Notes under the pieces: model-generated
What the model was told of the DNA's origin: nothing
The model's database searches: none
What the model saw: the letters and a program-made list of their open reading frames with translations, nothing else
Assembly (NCBI GenBank): GCA_000333235.1
Contig: CAPN01000010.1
Coordinates: 124,001 to 188,000 of the forward strand
DNA: 64,000 nt
Direction of reading: 5' to 3'
Origin: Pseudoalteromonas luteoviolacea B = ATCC 29581
GTDB lineage: Bacteria; Pseudomonadota; Gammaproteobacteria; Enterobacterales; Alteromonadaceae
Position numbers and translations under genes: made by a program
Shown here: one piece after another, positions 11,111 through 20,825 of the stretch
Layout of the letters: every line of letters begins with the position of its first letter
How positions within the stretch are numbered: position 1 is the first letter of the stretch

Positions 11111-11175
11111 ACCAAACCACTTAAAGATGCCTGTAAATTCTTAAACAGTCACGCATCTTCAAGTAGATTGGATAT
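11111..11175. repeat. Internally deleted copy of a dispersed intergenic repeat
   Basis: The right part matches the right end of the repeats at 45.8 and 58.3 kb. It shares GCCTGTAAATT with the 58.3 kb copy and ends in a related TTCAAGTAGATTGGATAT. The left part (ACTTAAAGATGCCTG) resembles the left end of the 58.3 kb copy (ACTTGAAGGTGCCTG). AAGATGC (11124-11130) can pair with GCATCTT (11153-11159). The middle of the long form, about 180 bp, is absent. Confidence 0.55.
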
Positions 11176-11188
11176 AAACTCTACCAAA

Positions 11189-13183
11189 CTATGCAAATAG
11201 CGCGTTTGCCTTTTCGACCACATTTTCCACGGTAAAACCAAATAGCTTAAACAGCTCGCCTGCTGGTGCAGATTCGCCAAAAGTAGTCATGCCAACAATT
11301 GCGCCATTTAAACCAACGTACTTATACCAGTAATCTGCAATACCAGCTTCAATCGCTACACGACGAGTTACACTGCGCGGTAGCACGCTGTCTTGATATT
11401 CTGCACTTTGAGCCTCAAACACATCTGTTGATGGCATCGAAACCACACGTACTTTTTTACCGTTACCACGCAGAACCTCGGCGGCTTCGACCGCTAGTTG
11501 TACTTCAGAACCTGTCGCGATAAAAATAAGTTCTGGGTTACCATCACAACTTAATATATAACCGCCCTGTTTAATTGCGGCAACTTGCTCTGATGTACGT
11601 GATTGTTGTGCAAGGTTTTGACGAGTAAATACTAATGACGTTGGTCCATCTTTACGCTCAATCGCCTGCTGCCATGCTACAGCAGATTCGACTTGATCAC
11701 ATGGGCGCCAGTTGTTTAAGTTTGGCGTTAAACGCATACTGGCCAATTGTTCAACCGGTTGGTGTGTTGGGCCATCTTCACCCAAACCAATCGAGTCATG
11801 CGTGTAAACAAATATACTTGGTTGCTTCATTAAGGCAGCCATACGTACAGCATTACGTGCATATTCCATGAACATTAAGAACGTTGCACCATAAGGGATA
11901 AATCCTTTATGCAGCGCAATACCATTCATAATGGCCGACATACCAAATTCACGTACTCCGTAGAAAATGTAGTTGCCAGAAGCATCTTCTGCCGTCAAGC
12001 CTTTTGAGCCATCCCACAAAGTCAAGTTTGATCCCGCAAGATCTGCTGAACCACCCATAAACTCTGGCAGAATTGGACCAAAAGTATTCAATGCATTTTG
12101 CGATGCTTTACGTGTTGCAGGATTCGCAGGATTTGCTTGCAATGCTGCAATATACGCTTCTGATTTTTCAGTCCAATCTGCTGGCAATTCGTTTTTCATA
12201 CGACGTTCGAATTCTGCTGCGAGCTCTGGGTATTCAATCGAATACTGTGTGAACTTAATTAACCAGTGGCTCTGAGCTTGTTGACCTCGAGCTGTTGCAT
12301 CCCATTTCGCATAAACCTCTTCTGGGATTTCAAACGCAGGGTGAGACCAACCTAAAAATTCACGTGCTGCCGCTATTTCTTCATCACCTAATGGTGCTCC
12401 ATGACAATCATGGCTACCTGATTTGTTTGGTGAACCATAACCAATCACTGTTTTACAGCAGATAAGCGTTGGTTTGTTTTCTTCCGCTTTTGCCGCTTCA
12501 ATTGCAGCTTTAATTGCAGCACTGTCATGACCATCTACATTTGCGATAACTTGCCAGCCGTATGATTCAAAACGTTTCACGGTATCATCAGTAAACCAGC
12601 CTTCAACGTGACCATCGATAGAAATGCCATTGTCATCCCAAAATGCGATTAATTTACCAAGCCCAAGTGTCCCAGCAAGCGAGCACGCTTCATGAGAAAT
12701 ACCTTCCATCAAACAACCGTCGCCCATAAAGGCATAGGTAAAATGATTTACGATGTCATATTCGTCACGGTTAAATTGTGCCGCAAGTGCCTTTTCAGCA
12801 ATGGCCATACCGACTGCGTTAGTGATCCCTTGACCAAGTGGACCCGTAGTGGTTTCGATACCTGGCGCATAACCATACTCTGGATGACCTGGTGTCTTAG
12901 AATGCAATTGACGAAAGTTTTTTAAATCGTCAATGGAAAGATCGTATCCAGAAAGATGCAAAAGAGAATATATCAACATCGAGCCATGACCATTTGACAG
13001 CACAAAACGGTCACGATCATACCAATCCGGATTGTTTGGATTGTGTTTTAAAAAATCGCGCCACAAGACTTCGGCAATATCTGCCATGCCCATGGGGGCG
13101 CCTGGGTGACCTGATTTGGCTTTTTGTACTGCGTCCATCGACAAAACGCGGATCGCATTCGCGAGTTCTTTGCGAGATGGCAT
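11189..13183 (-). CDS. tktA: Transketolase
   Basis: A 664-residue thiamine-diphosphate enzyme that transfers two-carbon units in the pentose phosphate pathway. The N-terminal ThDP half includes [19 protein letters not shown] and the [12 protein letters not shown] cofactor-binding motif. The middle pyrimidine-binding domain contains [10 protein letters not shown], and a C-terminal domain follows. The length equals that of E. coli transketolases. An AGGAGAA ribosome-binding site precedes the ATG. It is divergent from metK across 275 bp and not obviously in an operon. Confidence 0.96.
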   Translation of the reverse strand: MPSRKELANAIRVLSMDAVQKAKSGHPGAPMGMADIAEVLWRDFLKHNPNNPDWYDRDRFVLSNGHGSMLIYSLLHLSGYDLSIDDLKNFRQLHSKTPGHPEYGYAPGIETTTGPLGQGITNAVGMAIAEKALAAQFNRDEYDIVNHFTYAFMGDGCLMEGISHEACSLAGTLGLGKLIAFWDDNGISIDGHVEGWFTDDTVKRFESYGWQVIANVDGHDSAAIKAAIEAAKAEENKPTLICCKTVIGYGSPNKSGSHDCHGAPLGDEEIAAAREFLGWSHPAFEIPEEVYAKWDATARGQQAQSHWLIKFTQYSIEYPELAAEFERRMKNELPADWTEKSEAYIAALQANPANPATRKASQNALNTFGPILPEFMGGSADLAGSNLTLWDGSKGLTAEDASGNYIFYGVREFGMSAIMNGIALHKGFIPYGATFLMFMEYARNAVRMAALMKQPSIFVYTHDSIGLGEDGPTHQPVEQLASMRLTPNLNNWRPCDQVESAVAWQQAIERKDGPTSLVFTRQNLAQQSRTSEQVAAIKQGGYILSCDGNPELIFIATGSEVQLAVEAAEVLRGNGKKVRVVSMPSTDVFEAQSAEYQDSVLPRSVTRRVAIEAGIADYWYKYVGLNGAIVGMTTFGESAPAGELFKLFGFTVENVVEKANALFA

Positions 13184-13336
13184 GAATTCTCCTAGATTAA
13201 TAGTTCTGCGCGGGTAAATGAATCCTCATTCTTACTTATTGGGCGCGCGGCTGCAACGCTTTACCGCCAGAAAAAATAGGTACAAAGTGAAAATTTGTAG
13301 CCAATTTAGGTTACTTGAAAAAAATTAATGCAACTT

Positions 13337-13352
13337 AGACGTCTAGGCGTAA
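13337..13352 (+). promoter_or_regulatory. MetJ-type operator (tandem met boxes) upstream of metK
   Basis: A perfect met box AGACGTCT lies at 13337-13344 and is directly followed by AGGCGTAA (5 of 8 matches). MetJ-SAM dimers bind tandem 8-bp boxes, so two contiguous boxes 107 bp before the metK ATG fit feedback repression by SAM. A TTGAAA hexamer lies just upstream (13315-13320). The operator role is inferred from consensus and position. Confidence 0.7.
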
Positions 13353-13458
13353 AAAAACTAGGCAATGGGCTTCATTTTCGCTAAAATGTCGCCCTTAATT
13401 TTACTTGGTGCGCTGCTTACGTAGTTTGTGAAGCGCAATATTTGTGAGCTAAAATACA

Positions 13459-14646
13459 ATGGCAAGACATTTATTTACTTCTGAATCAGTTTCTGAGGGA
13501 CATCCGGATAAAATCGCTGACCAAATTTCTGATGCGGTTCTAGACGCGATTATTGCGCAAGACAAGCATGCACGGGTTGCTTGTGAAACTATGGTTAAAA
13601 CAGGTGTGGCAATCATTTCTGGTGAAGTGACAACTAACGCGTGGGTAGATCTTGAGTCTATCACTCGTAAAGTGATCACGGACATCGGTTATACGTCATC
13701 ATACGTTGGTTTCGATGGTGACACATGCGGCATCATGAATCTTATCGGTCAACAATCACCTGAAATCGCACAAGGCGTTGATCGTTCTAAGCCTGAAGAA
13801 CAAGGTGCTGGTGACCAAGGCTTAATGTTTGGTTATGCAACAAATGAAACTCCTACACTAATGCCTGCGCCAATTTACTATTCACACCGTCTTGTAGAAC
13901 GCCAAGCTGAAGCGCGTAAATCAGGTATTTTGCCGTGGTTACGTCCAGACGCTAAATCGCAAGTAACGTTTATTTATGAAGACGGTAAACCAGTCGCAAT
14001 CGACGCGGTTGTTTTGTCGACGCAGCATAACCCAGACATCAAACAAGAAGACTTAGTAGCCGCGGTAATGGAAAATATCATTAAGCACACGCTTCCAGCT
14101 GAACTACTAACAGAGAAAACAAAATACTTCATCAATCCAACTGGCCGATTCGTGATCGGTGGGCCAGTAGGTGACTGTGGTCTTACAGGTCGTAAAATCA
14201 TTGTAGATACATACGGTGGTATGGCTCGACATGGTGGCGGTGCTTTCTCTGGTAAAGATCCGTCAAAAGTGGATCGTTCAGCAGCTTACGCTGGTCGTTA
14301 TGTAGCAAAGAACATCGTTGCTGCAGGCCTTGCTGACAAATGTGAAATCCAAGTTTCCTACGCAATCGGTGTTGCTGAACCGACGTCTATTTCAATAGAG
14401 ACATTCGGAACTGGCAAAGTATCAGAAGAGAAATTAGTTGAATTAGTACGCGAGCACTTCGATCTTCGTCCTTACGGTATCACGAAAATGCTTGATCTTC
14501 TTCACCCTATGTATCAAATGACCGCTGCGTACGGTCACTTTGGCCGCGAGCCTTTTGAAATGACCGTAGGTGACGATACATTCACCGCGTTTAGCTGGGA
14601 AAAGACAGACAAAGCAGACGCATTGCGTCAAGCAGCAGGTCTGTAA
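13459..14646 (+). CDS. metK: S-adenosylmethionine synthetase
   Basis: A 395-residue enzyme making SAM from methionine and ATP. It begins with the diagnostic [19 protein letters not shown]. The glycine-rich phosphate-binding [19 protein letters not shown] is present in the second half. The length fits the family (E. coli 384). It stands alone between a MetJ-type operator and a strong terminator, which suggests monocistronic, methionine-responsive expression. Confidence 0.98.
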   Translation: MARHLFTSESVSEGHPDKIADQISDAVLDAIIAQDKHARVACETMVKTGVAIISGEVTTNAWVDLESITRKVITDIGYTSSYVGFDGDTCGIMNLIGQQSPEIAQGVDRSKPEEQGAGDQGLMFGYATNETPTLMPAPIYYSHRLVERQAEARKSGILPWLRPDAKSQVTFIYEDGKPVAIDAVVLSTQHNPDIKQEDLVAAVMENIIKHTLPAELLTEKTKYFINPTGRFVIGGPVGDCGLTGRKIIVDTYGGMARHGGGAFSGKDPSKVDRSAAYAGRYVAKNIVAAGLADKCEIQVSYAIGVAEPTSISIETFGTGKVSEEKLVELVREHFDLRPYGITKMLDLLHPMYQMTAAYGHFGREPFEMTVGDDTFTAFSWEKTDKADALRQAAGL

Positions 14647-14671
14647 ACGTTCCACGCAACGAAATAATCTT

Positions 14672-14702
14672 AAAGGCTGGTGTGTTACCAGCCTTTTCTT
14701 TT
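14672..14702 (+). terminator. Rho-independent terminator of metK
   Basis: A 9-bp perfect stem AAAGGCTGG/CCAGCCTTT (14672-14680 with 14688-14696) with a 7-nt loop, followed by a T-rich run, 25 nt after the metK stop. Confidence 0.88.
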
Positions 14703-14926
14703 AAACTCTTCTAACTCTTTCCAAAGCGCTTTTAACTAACACCTCAACGATGGCGTTTTTCTCTTATCCACAACTCGCTATAATTGCCAGCCTTGTAAAT
14801 CTATATGTTGTGGCGGGTTATATGCAAACAACTTAACAAATATATTTTATAAACCCATCGCTAAGCGCTTGAAAAACGATTACACTGGTCGCATTACAGT
14901 AGTAATTGATTCATTAGTAGAAATAC

Positions 14927-15442
14927 GTGTTGCGATTTTTAGCAGTAATTGTTGTTATAGTGATGCTTTTTGGGCGAAGCGCTGATGCTTTGCTTGGAAC
15001 GTTTCATTATGAACAGCCCATAACGCAAAACTCACTTACTGTCTCGAAAACCGCCTTACCGGCTTCATCTTTAACACCCCAAGTTTCAGATCTGTATTAT
15101 TCGCCAAGTGCTTTTTTCGCTAAAATTCCATTTGGCTCTCTCGATACGACCAGTCATGAACGCGTACAAAAAACACCGCATTCTCATTTAGTTGAATTAC
15201 CTGAGCGTAATCGTTTAACCCATCCGAGTTATTTCTTACACCCAGCACAGCGTGCTGACTATCAGTTGGTATTTGTGTTAGCTGATGACGATCCTCCTCG
15301 GACACTCGTGTATCGAACAAACCGCTTTAATATTACGCCTTGGTATTTTGGTGATACACGCGCTCGTCGTGGATTAATCAATGACTGCCAGCCTGCCAAT
15401 CTAACCTACCGATCTTTACTGCTTTTTGAGCAGCACGCTTAA
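14927..15442 (+). CDS. Putative secretion-monitoring (arrest-peptide-like) leader protein of secDF2
   Basis: A 171-residue protein, not recognised by sequence. It starts at GTG 14927 (TTG 14930 is the alternative); an in-frame stop 9 nt upstream (14918) rules out earlier starts. The N-terminus MLRFLAVIVVIVMLFGRSAD is a short hydrophobic signal sequence or anchor. No other membrane segment or known domain is visible, and it has a single cysteine. The C-terminus is rich in Arg and aromatic residues (YFGDTRARRGLINDCQ, then NLTYRSLLLFEQHA). It lies directly upstream of secD2-secF2, where Vibrio encodes the arrest peptide VemP (about 159 residues). Its last codons can pair with the secD2 ribosome-binding region. 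The coding call is fair; the monitoring role is inferred from position, topology and RNA complementarity. Confidence 0.6.
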   Translation: MLRFLAVIVVIVMLFGRSADALLGTFHYEQPITQNSLTVSKTALPASSLTPQVSDLYYSPSAFFAKIPFGSLDTTSHERVQKTPHSHLVELPERNRLTHPSYFLHPAQRADYQLVFVLADDDPPRTLVYRTNRFNITPWYFGDTRARRGLINDCQPANLTYRSLLLFEQHA

Positions 15443-15573
15443 TCCGATTTCGACACAGTGTGTCGTGAAGAGTATAGGGTTGCTATGCAACCTACGAACA
15501 GATTAAGTTCCGACCCGCTTGCAGACAGACGTTATATAACGTCTTAACGAAGCGCGGTGCGAGTAAAGAGAAG
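15413..15573 (+). promoter_or_regulatory. Structured secD2 leader with possible sequestered ribosome-binding site
   Basis: TCTTTACT (15413-15420, codons 163-165 of the upstream ORF) is perfectly complementary to AGTAAAGA (15562-15569), which contains the first part of the secD2 Shine-Dalgarno region AAAGAGAAG (15565-15573). Between the strands lie three compatible hairpins: 15451-15465 (6 bp, 3-nt loop), 15478-15492 (6 bp, 3-nt loop), and 15514-15557, whose core is an 18-nt perfect palindrome (15527-15544). A ribosome paused near the end of the upstream ORF would cover the 5' strand and free the site. Pairings are read from sequence; folding energies were not computed. Confidence 0.5.
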
Positions 15574-15576
15574 AAT

Positions 15577-17400
15577 ATGACGATAAACGTAAAGACCGTG
15601 AAGCCTACTTGGCAATCGCGCATGAAACTGTGGCTGATCCTAGGGATTATCTTGGCGCTAGGGGTGTGCGCACTGCCTAACTTGTATCAAAACAAAACCG
15701 TATTAAACATAAACACCACCTCGGCAGCTAAAGCACTACCAAGCCTTAATGAACTAAGCACACTATTGGTGCGTAACGATTTTGCCATTGAGCAAATTTC
15801 CGTAAACGACGTGGCTACCATTGAACTAAGCGAACAAACTCGCTCTGCTAATGCACAAACGTTATTACTTGAAACCTATGAAAACCAGTTACAAGTTAAA
15901 ATAGTCGAAGTAGCCACTGCGCCTATTTGGTTGCAACGCCTAGGCCTTGCTCCGATTAAACTTGGTCTTGACTTGAATGGAGGGGTGCTCTTTGTACTCA
16001 AGGTGGACATTGAAAAAGCCCTTGAAAAACGTATGGAAAATATTGCGCTTGAAGCGAATGCACTGCGCATCAAAGAAAAGTTAAGAGGTGTAAATATTGA
16101 ACGCCGTTCAAATACAGCCGTAAACTTAGTTGCTAAATCAAACGCTTTAGAATCGTTAACTCAATTAACCACCAGTTTAAAAACCTTGTTCCCGCAATTA
16201 CAAGCTACTGAACAAGTCTTTGGCAACGACATCAGGGTTACCCTGTCACTCGATGAAGCTGGCCAAGCCGAATTTAGCAAACAAACTATGACACAAGCTT
16301 TAACAACCTTACGCTCGCGTATCGCCGAATTGGGGATTACCGAAGCCGTTACTCAACGTCAAGGTGCTAATTACATTCGTATCGAGTTACCCGGTGTACA
16401 AGATCCTGCGGCGGCTAAACGTATCATTGGCGCAACCGCACAGCTGTCATTCCATGCTTTAAAAGAAGTAGGAGGCAAAATCGTTGATGGCGAATATGGT
16501 AAAGTAAGTATTGACCCACTTGCCATTTTTAGCGGTGCAGACATCGATTCGGCTCAAGCTGGTCGTGATGAATATGGTAAACCACAAGTGCAACTTCAAT
16601 TGTCTTCGCAAGGCGGTGACAAAATGATGCGCTTTTCTCGCGCCAACGTCGGAAAACCAATGGCAACACTGTACAGTGAATATCAACAAGATCACCGTGG
16701 TGAAATCCAACAAACCCACAATGTGATCTCGGTAGCAACAATTTCTCAAGCGCTAGGACAACGTTTTAGTATTACTAACATGAGCTCATGGCAAAAAGCC
16801 CAAGACTTGGCGTTGTTATTGCGTGCGGGCTCGCTAGAAGCACCTTTAACCATCGTAACAGAGCGCACTATAGGCCCAAGTCTCGGGGCGCAAAATATTC
16901 AAAGTGGTTTTAAGGCTTTAGCATTAGGTTTATCGTTAACTTTAGCGTTTATGTTACTTTGGTATCGTAAACTGGGTGTAATTGCGTGTATTGCACTGGT
17001 TGCCAATATAGTCTGTTTGATTGGACTGATGTCGTTAATACCAGGTATCGTTTTAACCTTACCAGGTATTGCAGGGTTAGTACTCACTATCGGTATGGCG
17101 GTCGACACCAATGTAATTATTTTTGAGCGCATCAAAGAAGAACTAAAGCAAGGCAGTTCTATGATGGCTGCACTGCTGCGCGGCTATAAACAAGCGCAAA
17201 CGAGCATTATCGATGCAAACTTAACGACGATGATCACAGCATTGGTTTTAATGGCCATTGGTTATGGCCCAATTAAAGGGTTTGCGATCACACTCAGTTT
17301 AGGCATTTTAACCAGTATGTTTTGCGGTGTTATTGTCTCAGCCCAACTTTCTCACTGGTTCTATGCACCGCGCAAAGCAAAAGGAGCGCAACATGGTTAA
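15577..17400 (+). CDS. secD: Protein translocase subunit SecD (second copy, SecD2 type)
   Basis: A 607-residue RND-type membrane protein that, with SecF, uses the ion gradient to drive late steps of export through SecYEG. TM1 is at about residues 17-37. The P1 domain begins with PIKLGLDLNGGVLFVLKVD, the characteristic SecD motif. The C-terminal half holds five TM segments, with MAVDTNVIIFERIKEE carrying the Asp of the ion path. It is not next to yajC or tgt, where the housekeeping secDF normally lies, so I read it as the accessory set. That a first copy exists elsewhere is assumed. Confidence 0.92.
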   Translation: MTINVKTVKPTWQSRMKLWLILGIILALGVCALPNLYQNKTVLNINTTSAAKALPSLNELSTLLVRNDFAIEQISVNDVATIELSEQTRSANAQTLLLETYENQLQVKIVEVATAPIWLQRLGLAPIKLGLDLNGGVLFVLKVDIEKALEKRMENIALEANALRIKEKLRGVNIERRSNTAVNLVAKSNALESLTQLTTSLKTLFPQLQATEQVFGNDIRVTLSLDEAGQAEFSKQTMTQALTTLRSRIAELGITEAVTQRQGANYIRIELPGVQDPAAAKRIIGATAQLSFHALKEVGGKIVDGEYGKVSIDPLAIFSGADIDSAQAGRDEYGKPQVQLQLSSQGGDKMMRFSRANVGKPMATLYSEYQQDHRGEIQQTHNVISVATISQALGQRFSITNMSSWQKAQDLALLLRAGSLEAPLTIVTERTIGPSLGAQNIQSGFKALALGLSLTLAFMLLWYRKLGVIACIALVANIVCLIGLMSLIPGIVLTLPGIAGLVLTIGMAVDTNVIIFERIKEELKQGSSMMAALLRGYKQAQTSIIDANLTTMITALVLMAIGYGPIKGFAITLSLGILTSMFCGVIVSAQLSHWFYAPRKAKGAQHG

Positions 17401-18295
17401 TTTTTGGAATAAAATTCGTACACTTGGTTTAGTTATAAGTACCACTGTGGTCATTCTCAGTACACTTGTGATCTGGCAAAAAGGGCTCGTTTTTGGTCAG
17501 GATTTCACCGGTGGTTATGTCAGTGAATTTCAGCTTGCGTTAGAAAAAACACCTGGGGAGTTGAAGTATGAGCTTGCCAAACACATCGATGGGGAATTTC
17601 GTTTAACTGCGCAAGGCGCATTACAATGGCAAGTCTTTCAACCACCACAATCAACGAACACCCCTCCACTTGCGTGGCAAACGCAACTGCCTAGTGAATA
17701 TGGTTTTACGATTGTTGATAGTCGCTTCGTGGGTGCGCAAGTCGGCGCAGAGTTGATCGAACAAGGCTCACTGGCGATGTTCGTGAGTTTAATAGCCGTC
17801 GGTATTTACCTTATCTTTCGTTTTGAGTGGCGCTTGGCGGTTTCTGCAAGTGTCGCTTTACTACACGATGTGCTGATCACTGTCGCATGGTTTTCATTAA
17901 CAGGAATGGAGTTTGATTTAACGGTATTAGCCGCGTTATTGGCTATTATTGGTTACTCGCTTAATGACTCGATCATCATTGCGGATAAAGTACGTGAACT
18001 CGTTCGTGCACGCCCAAATACAAAAGTAAGTGAAAGTATAAACAAAGCACTTGGTAGCACACTTGGCCGCACCACGATTACTTCATCGACTACATTGACC
18101 ACGGTCGTCGCCATTTGGATGCTTGGTGGTGCTAGCCTGTCTGGGTTTGCGATAGCGTTGTTTGTTGGCATTATTGTTGGAACGTGGTCGTCAATTTTTA
18201 TCGCTGCGACCTTACCACAATGGATGGGGCTGCGCTTTGAAAACTATCAAACCGTGCTTAGCGAACAAGAGCAGCAACAACTTGCTCAACCCTAG
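17393..18295 (+). CDS. secF: Protein translocase subunit SecF (second copy, SecF2 type)
   Basis: A 300-residue partner of SecD with six TM segments. The periplasmic P4-like domain opens with GQDFTGGYVSEFQL, and the C-terminal half has GYSLNDSIIIADKVRE, the SecF equivalent of the SecD ion-path motif. I chose the ATG at 17393, 7 nt after an AAGGAG site, not the upstream in-frame codon at 17327. It overlaps the secD stop by 8 nt, so the two are translationally coupled. Confidence 0.93.
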   Translation: MVNFWNKIRTLGLVISTTVVILSTLVIWQKGLVFGQDFTGGYVSEFQLALEKTPGELKYELAKHIDGEFRLTAQGALQWQVFQPPQSTNTPPLAWQTQLPSEYGFTIVDSRFVGAQVGAELIEQGSLAMFVSLIAVGIYLIFRFEWRLAVSASVALLHDVLITVAWFSLTGMEFDLTVLAALLAIIGYSLNDSIIIADKVRELVRARPNTKVSESINKALGSTLGRTTITSSTTLTTVVAIWMLGGASLSGFAIALFVGIIVGTWSSIFIAATLPQWMGLRFENYQTVLSEQEQQQLAQP

Positions 18296-18340
18296 CATAG
18301 ATAAGGCAAACGTTAGTTTGCACTCAGGATTTTGAAAAAC

Positions 18341-18364
18341 AAAAAGGGGCATAGCCCCTTTTTA
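18341..18364. terminator. Bidirectional terminator between secF2 and hemL
   Basis: AAAAGGGGC (18342-18350) and GCCCCTTTT (18354-18362) form a stem with a 3-nt loop, flanked by A and T runs. It lies between convergent genes and can serve both strands. Confidence 0.85.
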
Positions 18365-18383
18365 TTCATCTGTTACTTCAATC

Positions 18384-19664
18384 TTACAACTTAGTAAACG
18401 CTCTCGCGGCCGCTTCAATCGTAGCTTGAATGTCAGCATCCGTGTGCATGGTACTTACAAACCCTGCTTCAAAAGCTGAAGGAGCTAAATATACGCCCTC
18501 TTCTAGCATTAAGTGAAAGAAACGCTTAAAACGTGCAATGTCACATTCGGTAGCTTGTTGATAGCTCGTTACGGTTTCCGCTTCGGTAAAGAAAAAGCCA
18601 TACATACCACCAGCATAGTTTGTCGTTAAAGCAATGCCTGCTTTGTCGGCTGCGGCTTGGAAACCTTCGCAAAGCGCTTTGCTCTTCGCTTCTAATGCAC
18701 TATGCAGCGCTGGCGATTCCAATAATTCGAGCGCTTTTAATCCAGCAGCCATTGCTATTGGGTTGCCAGATAAAGTACCAGCTTGATAAACTGGGCCTAC
18801 CGGCGCTATATAATCCATAATTTCACGCTTGCCACCAAAAGCACCAACCGGCATACCACCACCAATCACTTTACCAAGGCAAGTGAGGTCTGGTGTAATG
18901 TTGTAATAGGCCTGAGCACCACCAAGTGCAACGCGAAATCCAGTCATCACTTCATCAAAAATCAGTACACTGTTGTATTCATCACAAACAGTGCGAAGCC
19001 CTTCCAGAAAACCTTCAACTGGAGGAATACAATTCATATTGCCAGCGACAGGCTCAACAATAATACAGGCAATCTCTTCAGGATATTTAGCAAAAATGGC
19101 ACGAACTTCATCTAAATTATTAAATGACACTGTTAATGTGTGTTTGGCGAAATCCGCGGGAATTCCAGGTGAATTCGGTACCCCCATCGTCAATGCCCCA
19201 GAACCGGCTTTAACAAGTAGCGAATCTGCGTGACCATGATAACAGCCTTCAAACTTTAAAATCTTGTCACGATTGGTAAAACCGCGCGCAAGACGAATGG
19301 CACTCATCGTCGCTTCAGTACCTGAACTCACCATACGCACTTTTTCAATAGAAGGAACGAGCGCTTTTACCTTTTCTGCCATTAAAATTTCGGTTTCGGT
19401 TGGCGCACCGTAACTTAGACCATTTTCAACCGCAGCAAGCACTGCGGCTTTAATTTCAGGGTGGTTATGGCCTAAAATCATTGGCCCCCAAGAACCAACA
19501 TAATCAATGTACTTTTTGCCATCGGCATCATAGGTGTAAGGACCTTCCGCTTTGGTGATAAATAGCGGTGTGCCACCTACGCCATTAAAAGCACGAACCG
19601 GTGAATTTACCCCACCAGGAATAGAGTGTTGTGCACGAGTAAAGAGATCTTGGCTAATTGTCAT
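18384..19664 (-). CDS. hemL: Glutamate-1-semialdehyde 2,1-aminomutase
   Basis: A 426-residue PLP enzyme of the C5 tetrapyrrole pathway, converting glutamate-1-semialdehyde to 5-aminolevulinate. It starts with the typical [19 protein letters not shown]. The PLP lysine is in [19 protein letters not shown], preceded by [12 protein letters not shown]. It lies 11 nt downstream of pyrB on the same strand and near hemJ, another heme gene. Confidence 0.97.
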   Translation of the reverse strand: MTISQDLFTRAQHSIPGGVNSPVRAFNGVGGTPLFITKAEGPYTYDADGKKYIDYVGSWGPMILGHNHPEIKAAVLAAVENGLSYGAPTETEILMAEKVKALVPSIEKVRMVSSGTEATMSAIRLARGFTNRDKILKFEGCYHGHADSLLVKAGSGALTMGVPNSPGIPADFAKHTLTVSFNNLDEVRAIFAKYPEEIACIIVEPVAGNMNCIPPVEGFLEGLRTVCDEYNSVLIFDEVMTGFRVALGGAQAYYNITPDLTCLGKVIGGGMPVGAFGGKREIMDYIAPVGPVYQAGTLSGNPIAMAAGLKALELLESPALHSALEAKSKALCEGFQAAADKAGIALTTNYAGGMYGFFFTEAETVTSYQQATECDIARFKRFFHLMLEEGVYLAPSAFEAGFVSTMHTDADIQATIEAAARAFTKL

Positions 19665-19675
19665 GATTAATCCTG

Positions 19676-20692
19676 TTAGCTATTACGTTTGCGGCTAAAC
19701 CAAGGCACACTGGCCTCGTATTTTTCCACTTGATTTTCAACACCTAACGTCAATGCAAATAATGCCATACGGATCAAAACACCGTTTTGAACTTGGCGGA
19801 AAATCGCTAGGTTATTGTTGCTATTTAGGTCGTTATCTAGCTCATTGGCTTCTAAACGACTGTCGCGCGGCAGCGGATGCATAAGTACTGACTCCGGCTT
19901 ACAATGCGCGTTGTAGATGGCTTGAGAAATTTTAAAGCCTCCGCGGTATTTGTTTGCTTCTTCTTGGCTTGGGAAGCGCTCTTCTTGAATACGCGTTTGA
20001 TAAACAATGTCTGCCGCCAAATTCCCTTCCATTTTCGACACCATTTCAATTTGATGCCCTGCATTACTCACCACATCTAAAATGTAATCTGGCATTTGTA
20101 GACCATCAGGGGCAACCATAGTAAATTTTACGTTTTTGTAGTGGCAAAGTAATTTAGACAAAGAATGAACCGTACGGCCGTATTTCAAGTCCCCAACCAT
20201 CGCAATATGAAAACCATCCACGTCTTTACCATAGCGACTTAGTTCACGTTCAATGGTCAATAAATCTAATAACGCTTGGGTTGGGTGCTCATTTGGACCA
20301 TCGCCACCATTAATGACTGGAACATCTGAACCGGTTGCAAATTCAGCCACGGATCCTGCGTCAGGATGACGCATTGCCACCGCATCGGCGTAAGCTGAAA
20401 TGACACGTGCAGTATCATAAAGTGACTCACCTTTTGCAAGCGCAGAGCTTTGCATCCCTGTGGTTTCGCGCACTAACCCGCCTAGTAGGTTGAATGCCGT
20501 ACCAAAACTAACACGCGTCCGCGTGCTTGGCTCAAAAAACAAATTAGCTAGAATAGCCCCTTCTAGGACACGAGTGCGTTTGTGTTTTTTAGCGTACGGT
20601 TCCATTCGCTTAGCGACTGAAAAGATCTGTTCAATCGCATCACGATTTAGCTGATTAACAGAGAGAATGTTTTCACCTTGGAAACTTAACAT
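19676..20692 (-). CDS. pyrB: Aspartate carbamoyltransferase (long, PyrI-independent type)
   Basis: A 338-residue enzyme of pyrimidine synthesis. The carbamoyl-phosphate loop [12 protein letters not shown], the lysine motif [24 protein letters not shown] and [12 protein letters not shown] are all present. I start at the ATG at 20692, which has AGGAAGG 6 nt upstream, rather than the GTG at 20710. It is about 27 residues longer than E. coli PyrB, and no pyrI regulatory-subunit gene adjoins it. Confidence 0.92.
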   Translation of the reverse strand: MLSFQGENILSVNQLNRDAIEQIFSVAKRMEPYAKKHKRTRVLEGAILANLFFEPSTRTRVSFGTAFNLLGGLVRETTGMQSSALAKGESLYDTARVISAYADAVAMRHPDAGSVAEFATGSDVPVINGGDGPNEHPTQALLDLLTIERELSRYGKDVDGFHIAMVGDLKYGRTVHSLSKLLCHYKNVKFTMVAPDGLQMPDYILDVVSNAGHQIEMVSKMEGNLAADIVYQTRIQEERFPSQEEANKYRGGFKISQAIYNAHCKPESVLMHPLPRDSRLEANELDNDLNSNNNLAIFRQVQNGVLIRMALFALTLGVENQVEKYEASVPWFSRKRNS

Positions 20693-20825
20693 GGAGGCCT
20701 TCCTAATCACTTTTTGATCTGGACAGCGCGAACGCTCCCCACCCCAACACGCAAAGTAACAAAATCAATGACTCTGCCACCTGCAATGCATTTGGCTCGC
20801 GATTCTATCAGAACCGCGGGAAAAT

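Noticed and set aside
14764..14772. Perfect DnaA box TTATCCACA after metK
   Set aside because: A single 9-mer is expected about once in two such windows by chance, and there is no cluster, AT-rich unwinding region or dnaA nearby.
15527..15544. Palindrome as a MetJ operator
   Set aside because: The AGACGT half-boxes are separated by TATATA, so they are not contiguous 8-bp boxes as MetJ requires.
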